Shown: positions 1 to 7,125 of the stretch, piece after piece
Position numbering within the stretch: the stretch's first letter is position 1
Layout: each line of letters starts with the position of its first letter
From: Muribaculaceae bacterium
GTDB lineage: Bacteria; Bacteroidota; Bacteroidia; Bacteroidales; Muribaculaceae
Assembly (NCBI GenBank): GCA_016287065.1
Contig: JAEEVB010000095.1
Span: 1 to 8,684, forward strand
Length of the DNA stretch: 8,684 nt
Reading direction: 5' to 3'
Made by a program: the position numbers and the translations under genes
Notes under the pieces: model-generated
What the model was told of the DNA's origin: nothing
The model's database searches: none
Seen by the model: the letters and a program-made list of their open reading frames with translations, nothing else

Positions 1-134
1 ACCTGGGCAAACTGGCCAGGCTCACAGGGAGGCAGTTCGCCATATGCGGGCATGAGCTTGAGCAGGGCATAGTTGGTGCCGAGCCTCAGGTTCTGCCTCA
101 CGGTAAAGTCGAGTATATGTTTCTTGTTTTCCAT
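1..134 (-). CDS. pyrK: PyrK-like dihydroorotate dehydrogenase electron-transfer subunit, N-terminal fragment
   Basis: Only the first 44 codons are present; the gene runs off the left edge of the window. The product begins MENKKHILDFTVRQN and continues through LGTNYALLKL to EPGQFAQV. This pattern (short strand, 'N-Y-x-L-L-K-L', then 'PGQFA') is that of the FAD-binding ferredoxin-reductase-like domain at the start of PyrK. PyrK carries FAD and a 2Fe-2S cluster and passes electrons from the PyrD flavoprotein to NAD+ in pyrimidine synthesis; it acts in the cytoplasm. The ATG at 134 is the only reasonable start because the next Met is at residue 28. A good promoter lies immediately upstream. Other members of the same reductase superfamily cannot be excluded from so short a piece; a following pyrD would settle it but lies outside the window. 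Confidence 0.72.
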   Translation of the reverse strand, partial: MENKKHILDFTVRQNLRLGTNYALLKLMPAYGELPPCEPGQFAQ

Positions 135-142
135 TGTAAGTA

Positions 143-173
143 CAAAAATAGTGCAAACAGAGTGCAGAACAAA
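143..173 (-). promoter_or_regulatory. Bacteroides-type promoter for the pyrK-like gene
   Basis: Read on the minus strand, a TTTG -33 box (173-170) is followed by exactly 19 bases and then TATTTTTG (150-143), an exact match to the TAnnTTTG -7 consensus of Bacteroidota sigma-ABfr. Only 8 bases separate the -7 box from the ATG at 134, so the transcript would be nearly leaderless. The prediction rests on consensus and spacing only. Confidence 0.62.
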
Positions 174-255
174 AAGAAAGATGAAATTTTTCTTTTTTAT
201 GCCGGGGTGCAGCCTAATTTATCTAAAAATTGTGCATGATTTGAAGAAAAGCAAA

Positions 256-1455
256 TCAATTTGTGTAGCGCGGCCAAAGGGTGCGTGCCTGCTTGACGCG
301 CAAGATGCGCCTCACGCTCTCGTCGATGCGTTTTTCGCTGATTTCTCCATTCTTCACGGCTTCAACCACGGCATCGAAGGCCTTCTTGTAGTTGTGCGGG
401 CCGAGTATGATGTCTACACCTGCCTTGATGGCACCGATGGTTGCTTCGGTGTTGGTGTACTGGGAAGTGATGGCTCCCATCTCCATGGCATCGGTGATGA
501 TGATGCCTTCGAAACCGAGCTCTTTGCGCAACTTATCTTGGAGTATGACAGAAGACATGGTTGCGGGGTCGCTATTGCCGGTGATATTGGGCGTGGCAAT
601 GTGGGCCGTCATGATGAATTGTGCGCCAGCCTTGATGCCTGCTATGAAGGGAACCATCTCGCAGTTGAGCATATCTTGCCAGGTCTTCTTGGTTTCGGCA
701 TAGCCATAGTGGGTGTCGGTCTTGGTGTCGCCGTGGCCGGGGAAGTGCTTGAGGCATCCTGAGACATGGCTGCTGTGTATGCCGTTGAGGAAGGCCTCGA
801 CCATGCCTGCCGCCACGTCAGGATCGTCGCTGAAAGCACGGTCGCCAATGACCACATTCTCGGGGTTGGTGTTGACATCGGCAACAGGAGCTAAGTCAAC
901 ATCGAAGCCGTAGAGCCGCAGATAGCTGCCAATAGAGGCACCGGCCTGCTGGGCATTAAGCGGATTTCCCGTGGCGCCGATAGCCCACATGCTGGCATAT
1001 TTTGGCACATTGAAGTTCTTGTTGCGGCCAATGCGGGCCACGCGTCCGCCCTCTTCATCGATGCACAGCAACGGGTCGCCCGGTAGGGAGTGCAGCTGCT
1101 TGGTGAAGGTGGTGATTTGAGAGGGGGTGGTGATGTTGTGGGCATAGAGGATGATGCCTCCGACGGGATAGTCGCGGTCGATGGTCACCATGCCGTCGGT
1201 GAGTTGTGTCACGGCATTGGCGGTGACATCGTGAATCTCGTCCATGCCGACGAGCAGGGCTTCGGGGCGTATGACGAACATCTGTCCCACCTTCTGCCTC
1301 AAGGACATTTGAGCAAGTTGTTCTTCGACCGGGTCGGTGGGCGTGGGGTTCGGCTCGTTGTTGCTGTTGTTGTCGCTACTGCAGGCAGTCATCATGGCCG
1401 CCACGACGATGAAGAGGCTAATCCAAAGTTGCTTCGAGAGTCTATCAATAATCAT
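256..1455 (-). CDS. GH3 family beta-N-acetylhexosaminidase, NagZ-like lipoprotein
   Basis: This 399-residue protein is a glycoside hydrolase family 3 enzyme of the beta-N-acetylhexosaminidase type. Family knowledge: it cleaves terminal beta-linked GlcNAc, typically from peptidoglycan fragments. A hydrophobic N-terminus ends in a lipobox-like AMMTAC with Cys25, followed by a Ser/Asn/Pro-rich linker, so the enzyme is probably an exported lipoprotein. The catalytic TIM barrel follows. It shows CIDEEGGRVARIG (131-143), KHFPGHG (236-242) running into the Asp247/His249 pair expected to be the acid/base dyad of NagZ-type enzymes, and IITDAMEMGAI with Asp322 as probable nucleophile. No C-terminal GH3 sandwich domain is present, as expected for NagZ. 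The ATG at 1455 is preferred to an in-frame TTG at 1476 because it gives a normal short, positively charged signal-peptide start. The exact substrate is not shown by the sequence. Same strand as the phosphoethanolamine transferase gene upstream, 112 bases away, so perhaps separately transcribed. Confidence 0.9.
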   Translation of the reverse strand: MIIDRLSKQLWISLFIVVAAMMTACSSDNNSNNEPNPTPTDPVEEQLAQMSLRQKVGQMFVIRPEALLVGMDEIHDVTANAVTQLTDGMVTIDRDYPVGGIILYAHNITTPSQITTFTKQLHSLPGDPLLCIDEEGGRVARIGRNKNFNVPKYASMWAIGATGNPLNAQQAGASIGSYLRLYGFDVDLAPVADVNTNPENVVIGDRAFSDDPDVAAGMVEAFLNGIHSSHVSGCLKHFPGHGDTKTDTHYGYAETKKTWQDMLNCEMVPFIAGIKAGAQFIMTAHIATPNITGNSDPATMSSVILQDKLRKELGFEGIIITDAMEMGAITSQYTNTEATIGAIKAGVDIILGPHNYKKAFDAVVEAVKNGEISEKRIDESVRRILRVKQARTLWPRYTN

Positions 1456-1482
1456 AGTTGCATAGTTTGGTTTCAAAAGGTT

Positions 1483-1503
1483 CTATGAATGAAAGTTTCA
1501 TAG
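1483..1503. promoter_or_regulatory. Inverted repeat upstream of the GH3 gene
   Basis: CTATGAA (1483-1489) and its reverse complement TTCATAG (1497-1503) are separated by 7 bases. A nested ATGAAA-G-TTTCAT palindrome overlaps it (1489-1501). It lies 28 bases upstream of the GH3 start codon, where an operator or 5' UTR hairpin could act. I saw no exact TAnnTTTG promoter box in this gap. Short A/T-rich palindromes arise easily by chance, so this is tentative. Confidence 0.25.
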
Positions 1504-1567
1504 ATGTTACCTTTTTGAGTGTTATTGTTGATGTGAGCAAGAGATTCCTTGCCTTGGTTGTTTGCTA

Positions 1568-3280
1568 TTAGGGGAACTGGAGGCGATGGAGGCGGAACTG
1601 CTCGATGTCGAGGTCCTTGAGTCCGGCATCGTCCATGGTCCGGTATTCGTTGTGGTCGTTGACATAACGCCTTGGGGAGACTTTAAACAAGTCGCTGGTG
1701 AGGGCTTCATTCTCTTTGTAATAGGGTGAGGTGATGCCGCTCATGCTGAGCATGGTGTGGAAGGTGATGCGGTTGGTGGAAATGGGCAGGTTGCGGTGCT
1801 CGTTGAGCTGCAGCCACTGGTCGGTATAGGTATCTTTCCACTCCTGCGAAGCCCAGACGATGAAGGGCACGCGCAGCTGATAGTAGGTGGGCAGTGGCGA
1901 TGCGTGCAAGAAGCGTCCGCGATCGTCATCGAAGATGTCTTCACCGTGGTCGCTCACATAAATCATGGCAGTGGGCATCTGCTTTTGCTTGAGCAGGTTG
2001 ATGATGCCACTGAGCAGGATGTCGGTGTGATAGATGGTGTTGTCGTAGGCGTTGAGCAGTTCTTTGCGGAACTTTTTCTTGGCCGATGGCACATTGTCGG
2101 GCAGGAACACACCGGTGCCCTCGTCGTAGCGGTCGTGATAGTTGAAATGCGAGCCGTAGCAGTGGAGCACGATGAAGAGTTTGCCTGAGGTGTGCTCTTC
2201 GAGTTTCTTCTTGAGAGGCCTGAGCAGTTCCTCGTCGCTCAGCTGGGCAGTGAGGGGCAGGTCGTCTTTGAGGAAGTTGACATCTTGCGCCTCGCATCCC
2301 AGGAAGTCGATGAGCGAGTGGTTGCGTCGCTGATTGGAGTAGAAAGCGGTGCTGTAGCCCGCCTCGTTATAGGCGCTGATGATGCCTTTACGTTGGTAAA
2401 CCTGATCGAAGTCGTCTTCGCATCCCACCGAGGTGAGGAGCAGCGGCACGCTCTTGTGCGTGGTGTTGCTCATGGTAATGGCGTCTTCGTAGTAGACGAT
2501 GCTGTCGGCCATGGCCTCGAGGAGCGGTGTGGTGTTGCGCTTGTAGCCATAGAGCGAGAAATTGTCGGCACGCGCTGTTTCGCCTACAACCAGCACATAG
2601 ACCTCGGGGATGGAGTCGGGATGGGTGGACTGTGCTTTATAAGTGAAGTCCTTTGAAGCGCTCTCATACTTGATTGACTGTGTGGTGCGCACGCCCGAGA
2701 GCACGAGGTTGTAGAAACCGTTGACGGGGAAGATATCGTTCTGAATCTTGAACTTCTTGTCGATGCCATAGTTCACGCCAAGCAGAATGGCCGAGACGAT
2801 GAGGATGCCTAGCGCAATGCGCTTGTGTGCACGGCGGAAGCTGTGGGGCAATTCTTCTTTGTTGAACAAGGAGAAGATGGAGAGCACGATGCCCGTGACA
2901 TAGATGATGACCACGAAGATGACGGCCGGCAGCAGGTTGGCAAGCAGTTCAGTGGCCTCGGTCACATTGGTGGTGACCACATTGAGGAACATGTCGACGG
3001 CAATGGGCGACTCGCCGAAGAGGTAGAGCAGCACAATCTGGAAAGCATCGATAAACATGAAGATGAAGAGCCACCAGAACATCTTGCCAGGTTTCTTGTT
3101 GAGCGTTAAGGCATACCAGTAGAATCCAAGTGGGAGCAAGATGTTGATGATGCGAGTGAGCACCGAAGTGGACTCGGTGAAGAACATGATAAAGTTAGGC
3201 AGAATGGCCATTGCCAGAAATGTCCAGAAAAGAATGCGCTGGTTTTTTGCTATTTCAGCGATTTTATCGAAAAGTTTCAT
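1568..3280 (-). CDS. Phosphoethanolamine transferase, EptA-type sulfatase-fold membrane enzyme
   Basis: The 570-residue protein has the layout of EptA/Cpt-type phosphoethanolamine transferases. About five hydrophobic helices (roughly residues 17-36, 43-60, 66-88, 112-140 and 155-172) are followed by a periplasmic sulfatase-fold domain. Family enzymes move phosphoethanolamine from phosphatidylethanolamine to lipid A or other surface glycans, lowering negative charge and often raising resistance to cationic peptides. The metal and catalytic residues expected from EptA are visible: Glu234 in VVGETARADNFSLYGY, the probable nucleophile Thr274 in SNTTHKSVP, His378 in CYGSHFNYHDRY, Asp444/His445 in VSDHGED, and His459 in RFLHASP. 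The enzyme therefore looks intact. It starts at ATG 3280, 39 bases after the Omp85-like gene stops on the same strand, so the two are probably cotranscribed. Lipid A as acceptor is inference; core sugar or another glycan is possible. Confidence 0.92.
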   Translation of the reverse strand: MKLFDKIAEIAKNQRILFWTFLAMAILPNFIMFFTESTSVLTRIINILLPLGFYWYALTLNKKPGKMFWWLFIFMFIDAFQIVLLYLFGESPIAVDMFLNVVTTNVTEATELLANLLPAVIFVVIIYVTGIVLSIFSLFNKEELPHSFRRAHKRIALGILIVSAILLGVNYGIDKKFKIQNDIFPVNGFYNLVLSGVRTTQSIKYESASKDFTYKAQSTHPDSIPEVYVLVVGETARADNFSLYGYKRNTTPLLEAMADSIVYYEDAITMSNTTHKSVPLLLTSVGCEDDFDQVYQRKGIISAYNEAGYSTAFYSNQRRNHSLIDFLGCEAQDVNFLKDDLPLTAQLSDEELLRPLKKKLEEHTSGKLFIVLHCYGSHFNYHDRYDEGTGVFLPDNVPSAKKKFRKELLNAYDNTIYHTDILLSGIINLLKQKQMPTAMIYVSDHGEDIFDDDRGRFLHASPLPTYYQLRVPFIVWASQEWKDTYTDQWLQLNEHRNLPISTNRITFHTMLSMSGITSPYYKENEALTSDLFKVSPRRYVNDHNEYRTMDDAGLKDLDIEQFRLHRLQFP

Positions 3281-3319
3281 GTTCAGTATATCGTGCTAAA
3301 GATAATTGTGTTAGTTGTG

Positions 3320-4507
3320 TTAAAATGCTTCGTTGATATTAAATACAAAACCGTTTTGCCAGTTCTTGCCAATGCCGAAGTCGAGACGGATGTTCATGCG
3401 GCGGCGGAAGGCGAACCGGTAGCCGATGCCGAAGTTGGGCAGCAGTTTACCGAAGGAGTCGGCATCGTGAAACACATTTCCCACGCCAGCCCAAAGCGCA
3501 ATGCCGTGGCGACCCCATATGTGCTGGCGGAGTTCGAGTTGGAGGTTGATCATGTGCTTGTCGCGGTAACGGCCTGTGTAGTAACCACGCATGCGGTTAG
3601 AGTTGCCCACTTGCGACATCATGGCCCACGAGGGGTTGCCGAAGTTGAACAGGGCATAGAGGTCGCCTGCCAGCACACCGCCTTTCCACACCTGCTTGTA
3701 ATGGCGCAGGCGCAGGTCGAGTGTGGTGAAGGCATATTTGTTCCAGAGGAACTTGGGGCGGAAGAGCACGCCACTGTAGGCATACCAGCCGCTATAGGCG
3801 TCTTTCATGTTGTCGCGCGTGTCATATTCGGCCACAAATCCAAAACCGTAGTTGCGCAAAATGCGGTCTTGCCCCTCGAGCAGTTCGGGCCGGGCAATGG
3901 TGTCGCTGTTCACATAGTTCCACCTGATGGCAGGTCCCACCTTGAGGGCGCCTGTCACCCTCATGAGTCCTTCGACATGGAAGAGGCCTATGTGCTTGTG
4001 CTGCATGGTCTTGTTGTCTTCGTTGTCGCCATTCTCAAAGCCCATGCCATAGAAGTAGGAAGGCATGTTCTCGTAACTCATGTCGTAGTTGATGCGCCAC
4101 TTGTTCTGGTTGAGGAAGAAGGAGCCGTAGAGTCCGATTTTCCAAAATCCCTTGGTGCTGATGTTGAAATAGAGTTGCGAAGTGGAGGGCAACGAAATGG
4201 AGTCGTTCCTGAACTTGAAGTTGCCGCCAGCCATGAGGGCGATACCGAAGCCCGCCTGGTTGTCGTAGAAGGGGCCGCCCAGCACATTCACCTTGTTGAG
4301 GTCGGAGCCAGTCTTGTTGCCGCCGTCAAGCGCCAAATAGTTCTTGATTGACTGCCACAGGTTCTTCTTCTTGACAGGCGTCACAACCGTGTCGCTTTTC
4401 ACAACCTCGGCGACAGGGATGGAGTCGATGAGGACGAGATCCTGAGCAGCAGCGCATGAGATGCAAGCGACGGCAATTATAGTGATAATGGTCCTAAACT
4501 TCCACAT
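3320..4507 (-). CDS. Omp85/BamA-TamA-like outer-membrane beta-barrel without POTRA domains
   Basis: The 395-residue protein starts with a signal peptide (hydrophobic residues 6-20, AAA-QD cleavage predicted after Ala21). A short linker follows, then a region of alternating polar/hydrophobic strands ending in Phe (INEAF), a usual C-terminal barrel signal. Omp85 hallmarks in the C-terminal half are YDTRDNMKDAYSG (about 228-240) and MRGYYTGRYRD (306-316), the latter matching the conserved RGY/RGF lid-loop motif of the superfamily. Family members insert or move proteins, and perhaps lipids, across the outer membrane. This one is far too short to carry the POTRA repeats of BamA or TamA, so it belongs with the small barrel-only relatives common in Bacteroidota, whose role is not defined. 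It is the first gene of the probable two-gene operon with the phosphoethanolamine transferase and is read from the divergent promoter region at 4508-4608. Confidence 0.82.
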   Translation of the reverse strand: MWKFRTIITIIAVACISCAAAQDLVLIDSIPVAEVVKSDTVVTPVKKKNLWQSIKNYLALDGGNKTGSDLNKVNVLGGPFYDNQAGFGIALMAGGNFKFRNDSISLPSTSQLYFNISTKGFWKIGLYGSFFLNQNKWRINYDMSYENMPSYFYGMGFENGDNEDNKTMQHKHIGLFHVEGLMRVTGALKVGPAIRWNYVNSDTIARPELLEGQDRILRNYGFGFVAEYDTRDNMKDAYSGWYAYSGVLFRPKFLWNKYAFTTLDLRLRHYKQVWKGGVLAGDLYALFNFGNPSWAMMSQVGNSNRMRGYYTGRYRDKHMINLQLELRQHIWGRHGIALWAGVGNVFHDADSFGKLLPNFGIGYRFAFRRRMNIRLDFGIGKNWQNGFVFNINEAF

Positions 4508-4536
4508 TGGTAGATAAATTATATAAATCTAAGGTG

Positions 4537-4544
4537 CAAAAATA
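4537..4544 (-). promoter_or_regulatory. -7 box (TATTTTTG) for the Omp85-like/pEtN transferase operon
   Basis: The minus strand reads TATTTTTG here, an exact TAnnTTTG match, 29 bases upstream of the ATG at 4507. No exact TTTG lies 19-20 bases further upstream; a T-run at about 4559-4565 is the nearest candidate for a -33 element. The position and UTR length are sensible for this operon. Confidence 0.5.
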
Positions 4545-4566
4545 CAATTTTTTCTTGGAAAAAAAG

Positions 4567-4574
4567 TAATTTTG
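4567..4574 (+). promoter_or_regulatory. -7 box (TAATTTTG) for the chromate-transporter/folC operon
   Basis: TAATTTTG is an exact TAnnTTTG match 34 bases upstream of the ATG at 4609. The -33 region is only T-rich (about 4548-4557), not an exact TTTG at the usual spacing. It sits 22 bases from the opposing -7 box, so the two promoters are arranged back-to-back and their -33 regions overlap. Confidence 0.5.
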
Positions 4575-4608
4575 TAGCATCAAAGCGCGATTTGCATTAA
4601 AAACTACT

Positions 4609-5172
4609 ATGAAACTATATATCGAGTTGTTTTTCACCTTTTTCAAGATAGGGCTGTTCACTTTTGGGGGCGGCTGGGCGATGATATCCATCATTCAGCG
4701 TGAAATTGTGGAGAATCACCGCTGGATCGAGAAAGAAGATTTTCTTGACCTACTTGCCGTGGCACAGTCGATGCCCGGTATTTTGGCGGTGAACATCTCG
4801 ACGGTGGTGGGCGACCGCTTGCGAGGCCTGAAAGGCAGTATTGCTGCAGCATTGGGCACCATTTTGCCCTCATTCATCATCATCTTGCTCATTGCGCTGT
4901 ACCTGACTCCCGACACCATCAAGAACAACGAGGTGCTCACGCGCATCTTCAAGGGCATCAGGCCGGCAGTGGTGGCGCTCATCATTGCTCCGGTGATAAC
5001 AACAGCACGCACTGCAGGCATCACCTGGAAGACGATAATCATTCCGGTGGCTGTGGCGCTGCTCATCTACTCGGGCCTTCCTGTGGTGTCTAATCCTATC
5101 GTGTACATTGTGCTGGGTGCTGTTGTAGGCTACCTGGTCTACACGCATCGTTCAATTCCCACTAAATCGTGA
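4609..5172 (+). CDS. Chromate transporter (CHR) family protein, short form, first of a pair
   Basis: This 187-residue, strongly hydrophobic protein is a single CHR domain. It shows the family's N-terminal FKIGLFTFGGGWAM (FGGG at 19-22) and the AQSMPGILAVN motif (52-62), with several further membrane helices between about residues 74 and 180. Long-chain ChrA proteins carry two such domains; short forms come as adjacent gene pairs that are thought to work together, with the two halves in opposite membrane topology. The family is known for chromate efflux, but most bacterial members have no tested substrate, so chromate should not be assumed. The PGP motif of the partner is PGI here, a typical half-specific difference. 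This is the first gene of a three-gene operon; its TGA ends 5 bases before the second CHR gene. Confidence 0.9.
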   Translation: MKLYIELFFTFFKIGLFTFGGGWAMISIIQREIVENHRWIEKEDFLDLLAVAQSMPGILAVNISTVVGDRLRGLKGSIAAALGTILPSFIIILLIALYLTPDTIKNNEVLTRIFKGIRPAVVALIIAPVITTARTAGITWKTIIIPVAVALLIYSGLPVVSNPIVYIVLGAVVGYLVYTHRSIPTKS

Positions 5173-5177
5173 CTGTG

Positions 5178-5726
5178 ATGGAGACTTACCTGCGACTTAT
5201 ATGGGCATACTTGAAAATCGGGCTGTTCGGGTTCGGTGGCGGCTATGCGATGCTGTCGCTCATCCAGAGCGAGATAGTGGGTTCGACGTGGTGTCCGCAG
5301 ATTACCAACCAGACTTTTACCGACATTGTGGCCATCTCGCAGATGACACCTGGCCCCATAGGCATCAACAGTGCAACCTACATTGGCTTTGCCGCCACAG
5401 GCAGCGTGTGGGGCTCGGTGCTGGCTACGCTCACGGTTGTGCTGCCGCCGTTTGTGCTTGTGCTCATGGCGAGCCACTACATCAGCCGCCACCACGAGAG
5501 CGCCTTCATCCAGGGTGCGTTGCTGGGGCTTAGACCAGTGGTGGTGGGCCTGATAGCGTCGGCTGCGCTGCTGCTCATGAACGGGGAGAACTTCGGGTAT
5601 GTAACGCCCGATATCGTGAAATCGGTGCTCATTTGCATCGCCTCGTTCAGTGTGGTGTATTTCACGCGCATTCATCCCATACTCATCATCATAGCGGCAG
5701 GCATTGCCGGTTATTTCCTTTTCTAA
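5178..5726 (+). CDS. Chromate transporter (CHR) family protein, short form, second of a pair
   Basis: The 182-residue membrane protein is a second CHR domain: YLKIGLFGFGGGYAM at the N-terminus (FGGG at 19-22) and SQMTPGPIGIN (54-64), the canonical CHR PGP motif. Start choice: an in-frame GTG at 5169 overlaps the previous stop and another GTG lies at 5175. The ATG at 5178 is preferred because its product aligns residue for residue with the first paralogue (FGGG at the same position) and leaves a 5-base gap. With its neighbour it probably makes one functional transporter; the transported anion is unknown. folC follows after 7 bases, so the three genes should share a transcript. Confidence 0.9.
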   Translation: METYLRLIWAYLKIGLFGFGGGYAMLSLIQSEIVGSTWCPQITNQTFTDIVAISQMTPGPIGINSATYIGFAATGSVWGSVLATLTVVLPPFVLVLMASHYISRHHESAFIQGALLGLRPVVVGLIASAALLLMNGENFGYVTPDIVKSVLICIASFSVVYFTRIHPILIIIAAGIAGYFLF

Positions 5727-5733
5727 ACTCAAA

Positions 5734-7026
5734 ATGACTATGACTTATCAAGAAACAATAGATTACCTGTTCAGCCAGTTGCCGTCGTACGAGCGGCAAG
5801 GGGCAGGCGGTTACAAGCCCGGCCTGCAGACGAGTCACGACCTTGACGACCTCTTCGGCAATCCGCACAAGAAATATCGTTGCATTCATGTGGCGGGAAC
5901 CAACGGCAAGGGCAGTGTGTCGTCGATGATAGCCGCAGTGCTGCAGATGGCGGGCTACAAGGTGGGCCTGTTCACCTCGCCTCACTTCATCGACTTCAGG
6001 GAGCGCATCAGGGTGAACGGCGGCATGATTCCGCGCCACAAGGTGGTGGAGTTCATGGAGCGATTTTTTGAGATGCACTACGATGGAGCACCCTCGTTTT
6101 TCGAACTCACATCGACCATGGCAATGGACTACTTCGCGCAATGTGAGGTAGATTATGCTGTGATTGAGGTGGGTATGGGCGGCAGGCTCGACAGTACCAA
6201 TATCATCACGCCCATATTGAGCGTGATCACCAACATTGCCCTCGACCACACGCAGTTCCTGGGCGACACCCTTGCTCAGGTGGCGGGCGAGAAGGCTGGC
6301 ATCATCAAGCCCAGTGTGCCTGTGGTGATAGGGGAGTCGTGCGAGGAAACCCACGATGTGTTTGCCGATGCTGCCCGTCGAGGCAAGTCGCCCATCACTT
6401 TTGCCCAAGATGAGCCCGAGGTGCTGCAATCGCGGCAAGCAGTGTTGACGACGCGTAACAACGGCAAGTTGCGGGCAGGCCTCACCGGTGACTATCAGGT
6501 GGCCAACATCAACACCGTGCTCACTGCGCTGGCTGTGCTGCGTGAACAAGGGGTGCACATTCCCGCCGAGAGCGTGAAAGCCGGCATTGAGAATGCACAC
6601 CTGATGACGGGCCTGGTGGGCCGCTGGATGCAAGTGCACGACAAGCCTCGTGTAGTGTGCGACTCGGGGCATAATATCGGAGCTTTCCCGCAACTCATGG
6701 AGCAACTTAAGCGTCAGCAGTGCAATGTGCTTCGTGTGGTGATAGGTTTCATGGCCGACAAGGATGTGCAGCACTTGCTCGAGATGCTTCCCAAACGGGC
6801 GCAGTACTACTTCACGCAGGCGAGCACACCGCGTGCCATGAAGGCAGCCGAACTGGCCGAACTTGCAGCTCAAAAGGGGCTTCAAGGACAGACTTTTGAA
6901 ACGGTGGTGGCCGCCTATCGTGCCGCGATGGCCGATGCCAACGAGGACGACTTTGTGTTTGTGGGCGGCAGCATGTATGTGCTGGCCGAATTCCTGCCCC
7001 TGGTGATATCTCAACATGAACTGTAA
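5734..7026 (+). CDS. folC: Folylpolyglutamate synthase / dihydrofolate synthase
   Basis: The 430-residue protein has the full set of FolC motifs: P-loop HVAGTNGKGSVSS (GTNGKGS at 55-61), TSPHFIDFRERIRVNG, the metal/folate-site segment EVGMGGRLDSTN (145-156), ITNIALDHTQFLG (Asp171, His172), GEKAGIIKP (185-193), and the C-terminal-domain DSGHN (310-314). The last is the counterpart of the usual DGAHN, with Ser in place of Gly. The enzyme adds glutamate to dihydropteroate and/or to reduced folates with ATP in the cytoplasm; Bacteroidota usually have one FolC doing both jobs, but the sequence does not prove dual activity. Length matches the family. The ATG at 5734 is chosen over an upstream TTG (5704) that would overlap the preceding gene; ATG 5740 is also possible. 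It is the last gene of the CHR-CHR-folC operon. No functional link between the transporter pair and folate is evident. Confidence 0.96.
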   Translation: MTMTYQETIDYLFSQLPSYERQGAGGYKPGLQTSHDLDDLFGNPHKKYRCIHVAGTNGKGSVSSMIAAVLQMAGYKVGLFTSPHFIDFRERIRVNGGMIPRHKVVEFMERFFEMHYDGAPSFFELTSTMAMDYFAQCEVDYAVIEVGMGGRLDSTNIITPILSVITNIALDHTQFLGDTLAQVAGEKAGIIKPSVPVVIGESCEETHDVFADAARRGKSPITFAQDEPEVLQSRQAVLTTRNNGKLRAGLTGDYQVANINTVLTALAVLREQGVHIPAESVKAGIENAHLMTGLVGRWMQVHDKPRVVCDSGHNIGAFPQLMEQLKRQQCNVLRVVIGFMADKDVQHLLEMLPKRAQYYFTQASTPRAMKAAELAELAAQKGLQGQTFETVVAAYRAAMADANEDDFVFVGGSMYVLAEFLPLVISQHEL

Positions 7027-7031
7027 TTTTG
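7024..7031 (+). promoter_or_regulatory. Possible -7 box for the four-helix-bundle gene
   Basis: TAATTTTG, an exact TAnnTTTG match, begins on the folC stop codon. A transcript starting near 7038 would have a leader of about 88 bases that contains the whole 7074-7109 hairpin. No good -33 box is seen, and a match in A/T-rich sequence may be chance. Confidence 0.3.
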
Positions 7032-7073
7032 AAATAACGAAACTACCAATTATACCCCCCAATCAATAAAACA

Positions 7074-7109
7074 TCGATTATTCGAATTCTCGATTATTCG
7101 AATATTCGA
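7074..7109. repeat. Upstream TCGA-rich hairpin/direct-repeat element of the four-helix-bundle cassette
   Basis: Two copies of TCGATTATTCGAA (7074-7086 and 7090-7102) occur at a 16-base period, followed by a partial TATTCGAA. The block also forms an inverted repeat: 7074-7087 pairs with 7096-7109 in 13 of 14 positions (one T-T mismatch, 7078/7105) around the 8-base loop TCTCGATT. Bases 7082-7101 are identical to 7895-7914 on the other side of the gene. The hairpin ends 16 bases before the start codon at 7126. It has no U-run after it, so it is not a simple terminator for folC. Confidence 0.85.
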
Positions 7110-7125
7110 AACAAAACTTAATAAG

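Noticed and set aside
237..258. TGATTTG/CAAATCA inverted repeat at the GH3 stop codon as a terminator
   Set aside because: The stem is only 7 A/T-rich pairs with an 8-base loop and no immediate U-run on the minus strand, too weak to call.
73..762. A 229-codon plus-strand frame spanning the pyrK-GH3 gap and the GH3 3' end
   Set aside because: Its first part covers the promoter gap and its second part is antisense to the GH3 catalytic domain; there is no domain or start signal.
3293..4351. A 352-codon open frame on the plus strand opposite the Omp85-like gene
   Set aside because: It is a complement-strand shadow: the minus strand has a signal peptide, barrel motifs and a terminal Phe, while the plus-strand product resembles no family and has a biased Val/Ala/His/Glu composition.
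5689..7062. A 457-codon open frame on the minus strand opposite folC
   Set aside because: The folC strand carries all conserved motifs of its family. The antisense product is rich in His, Arg and Leu with no recognisable domain, as expected from the complement of a G/C-rich gene.
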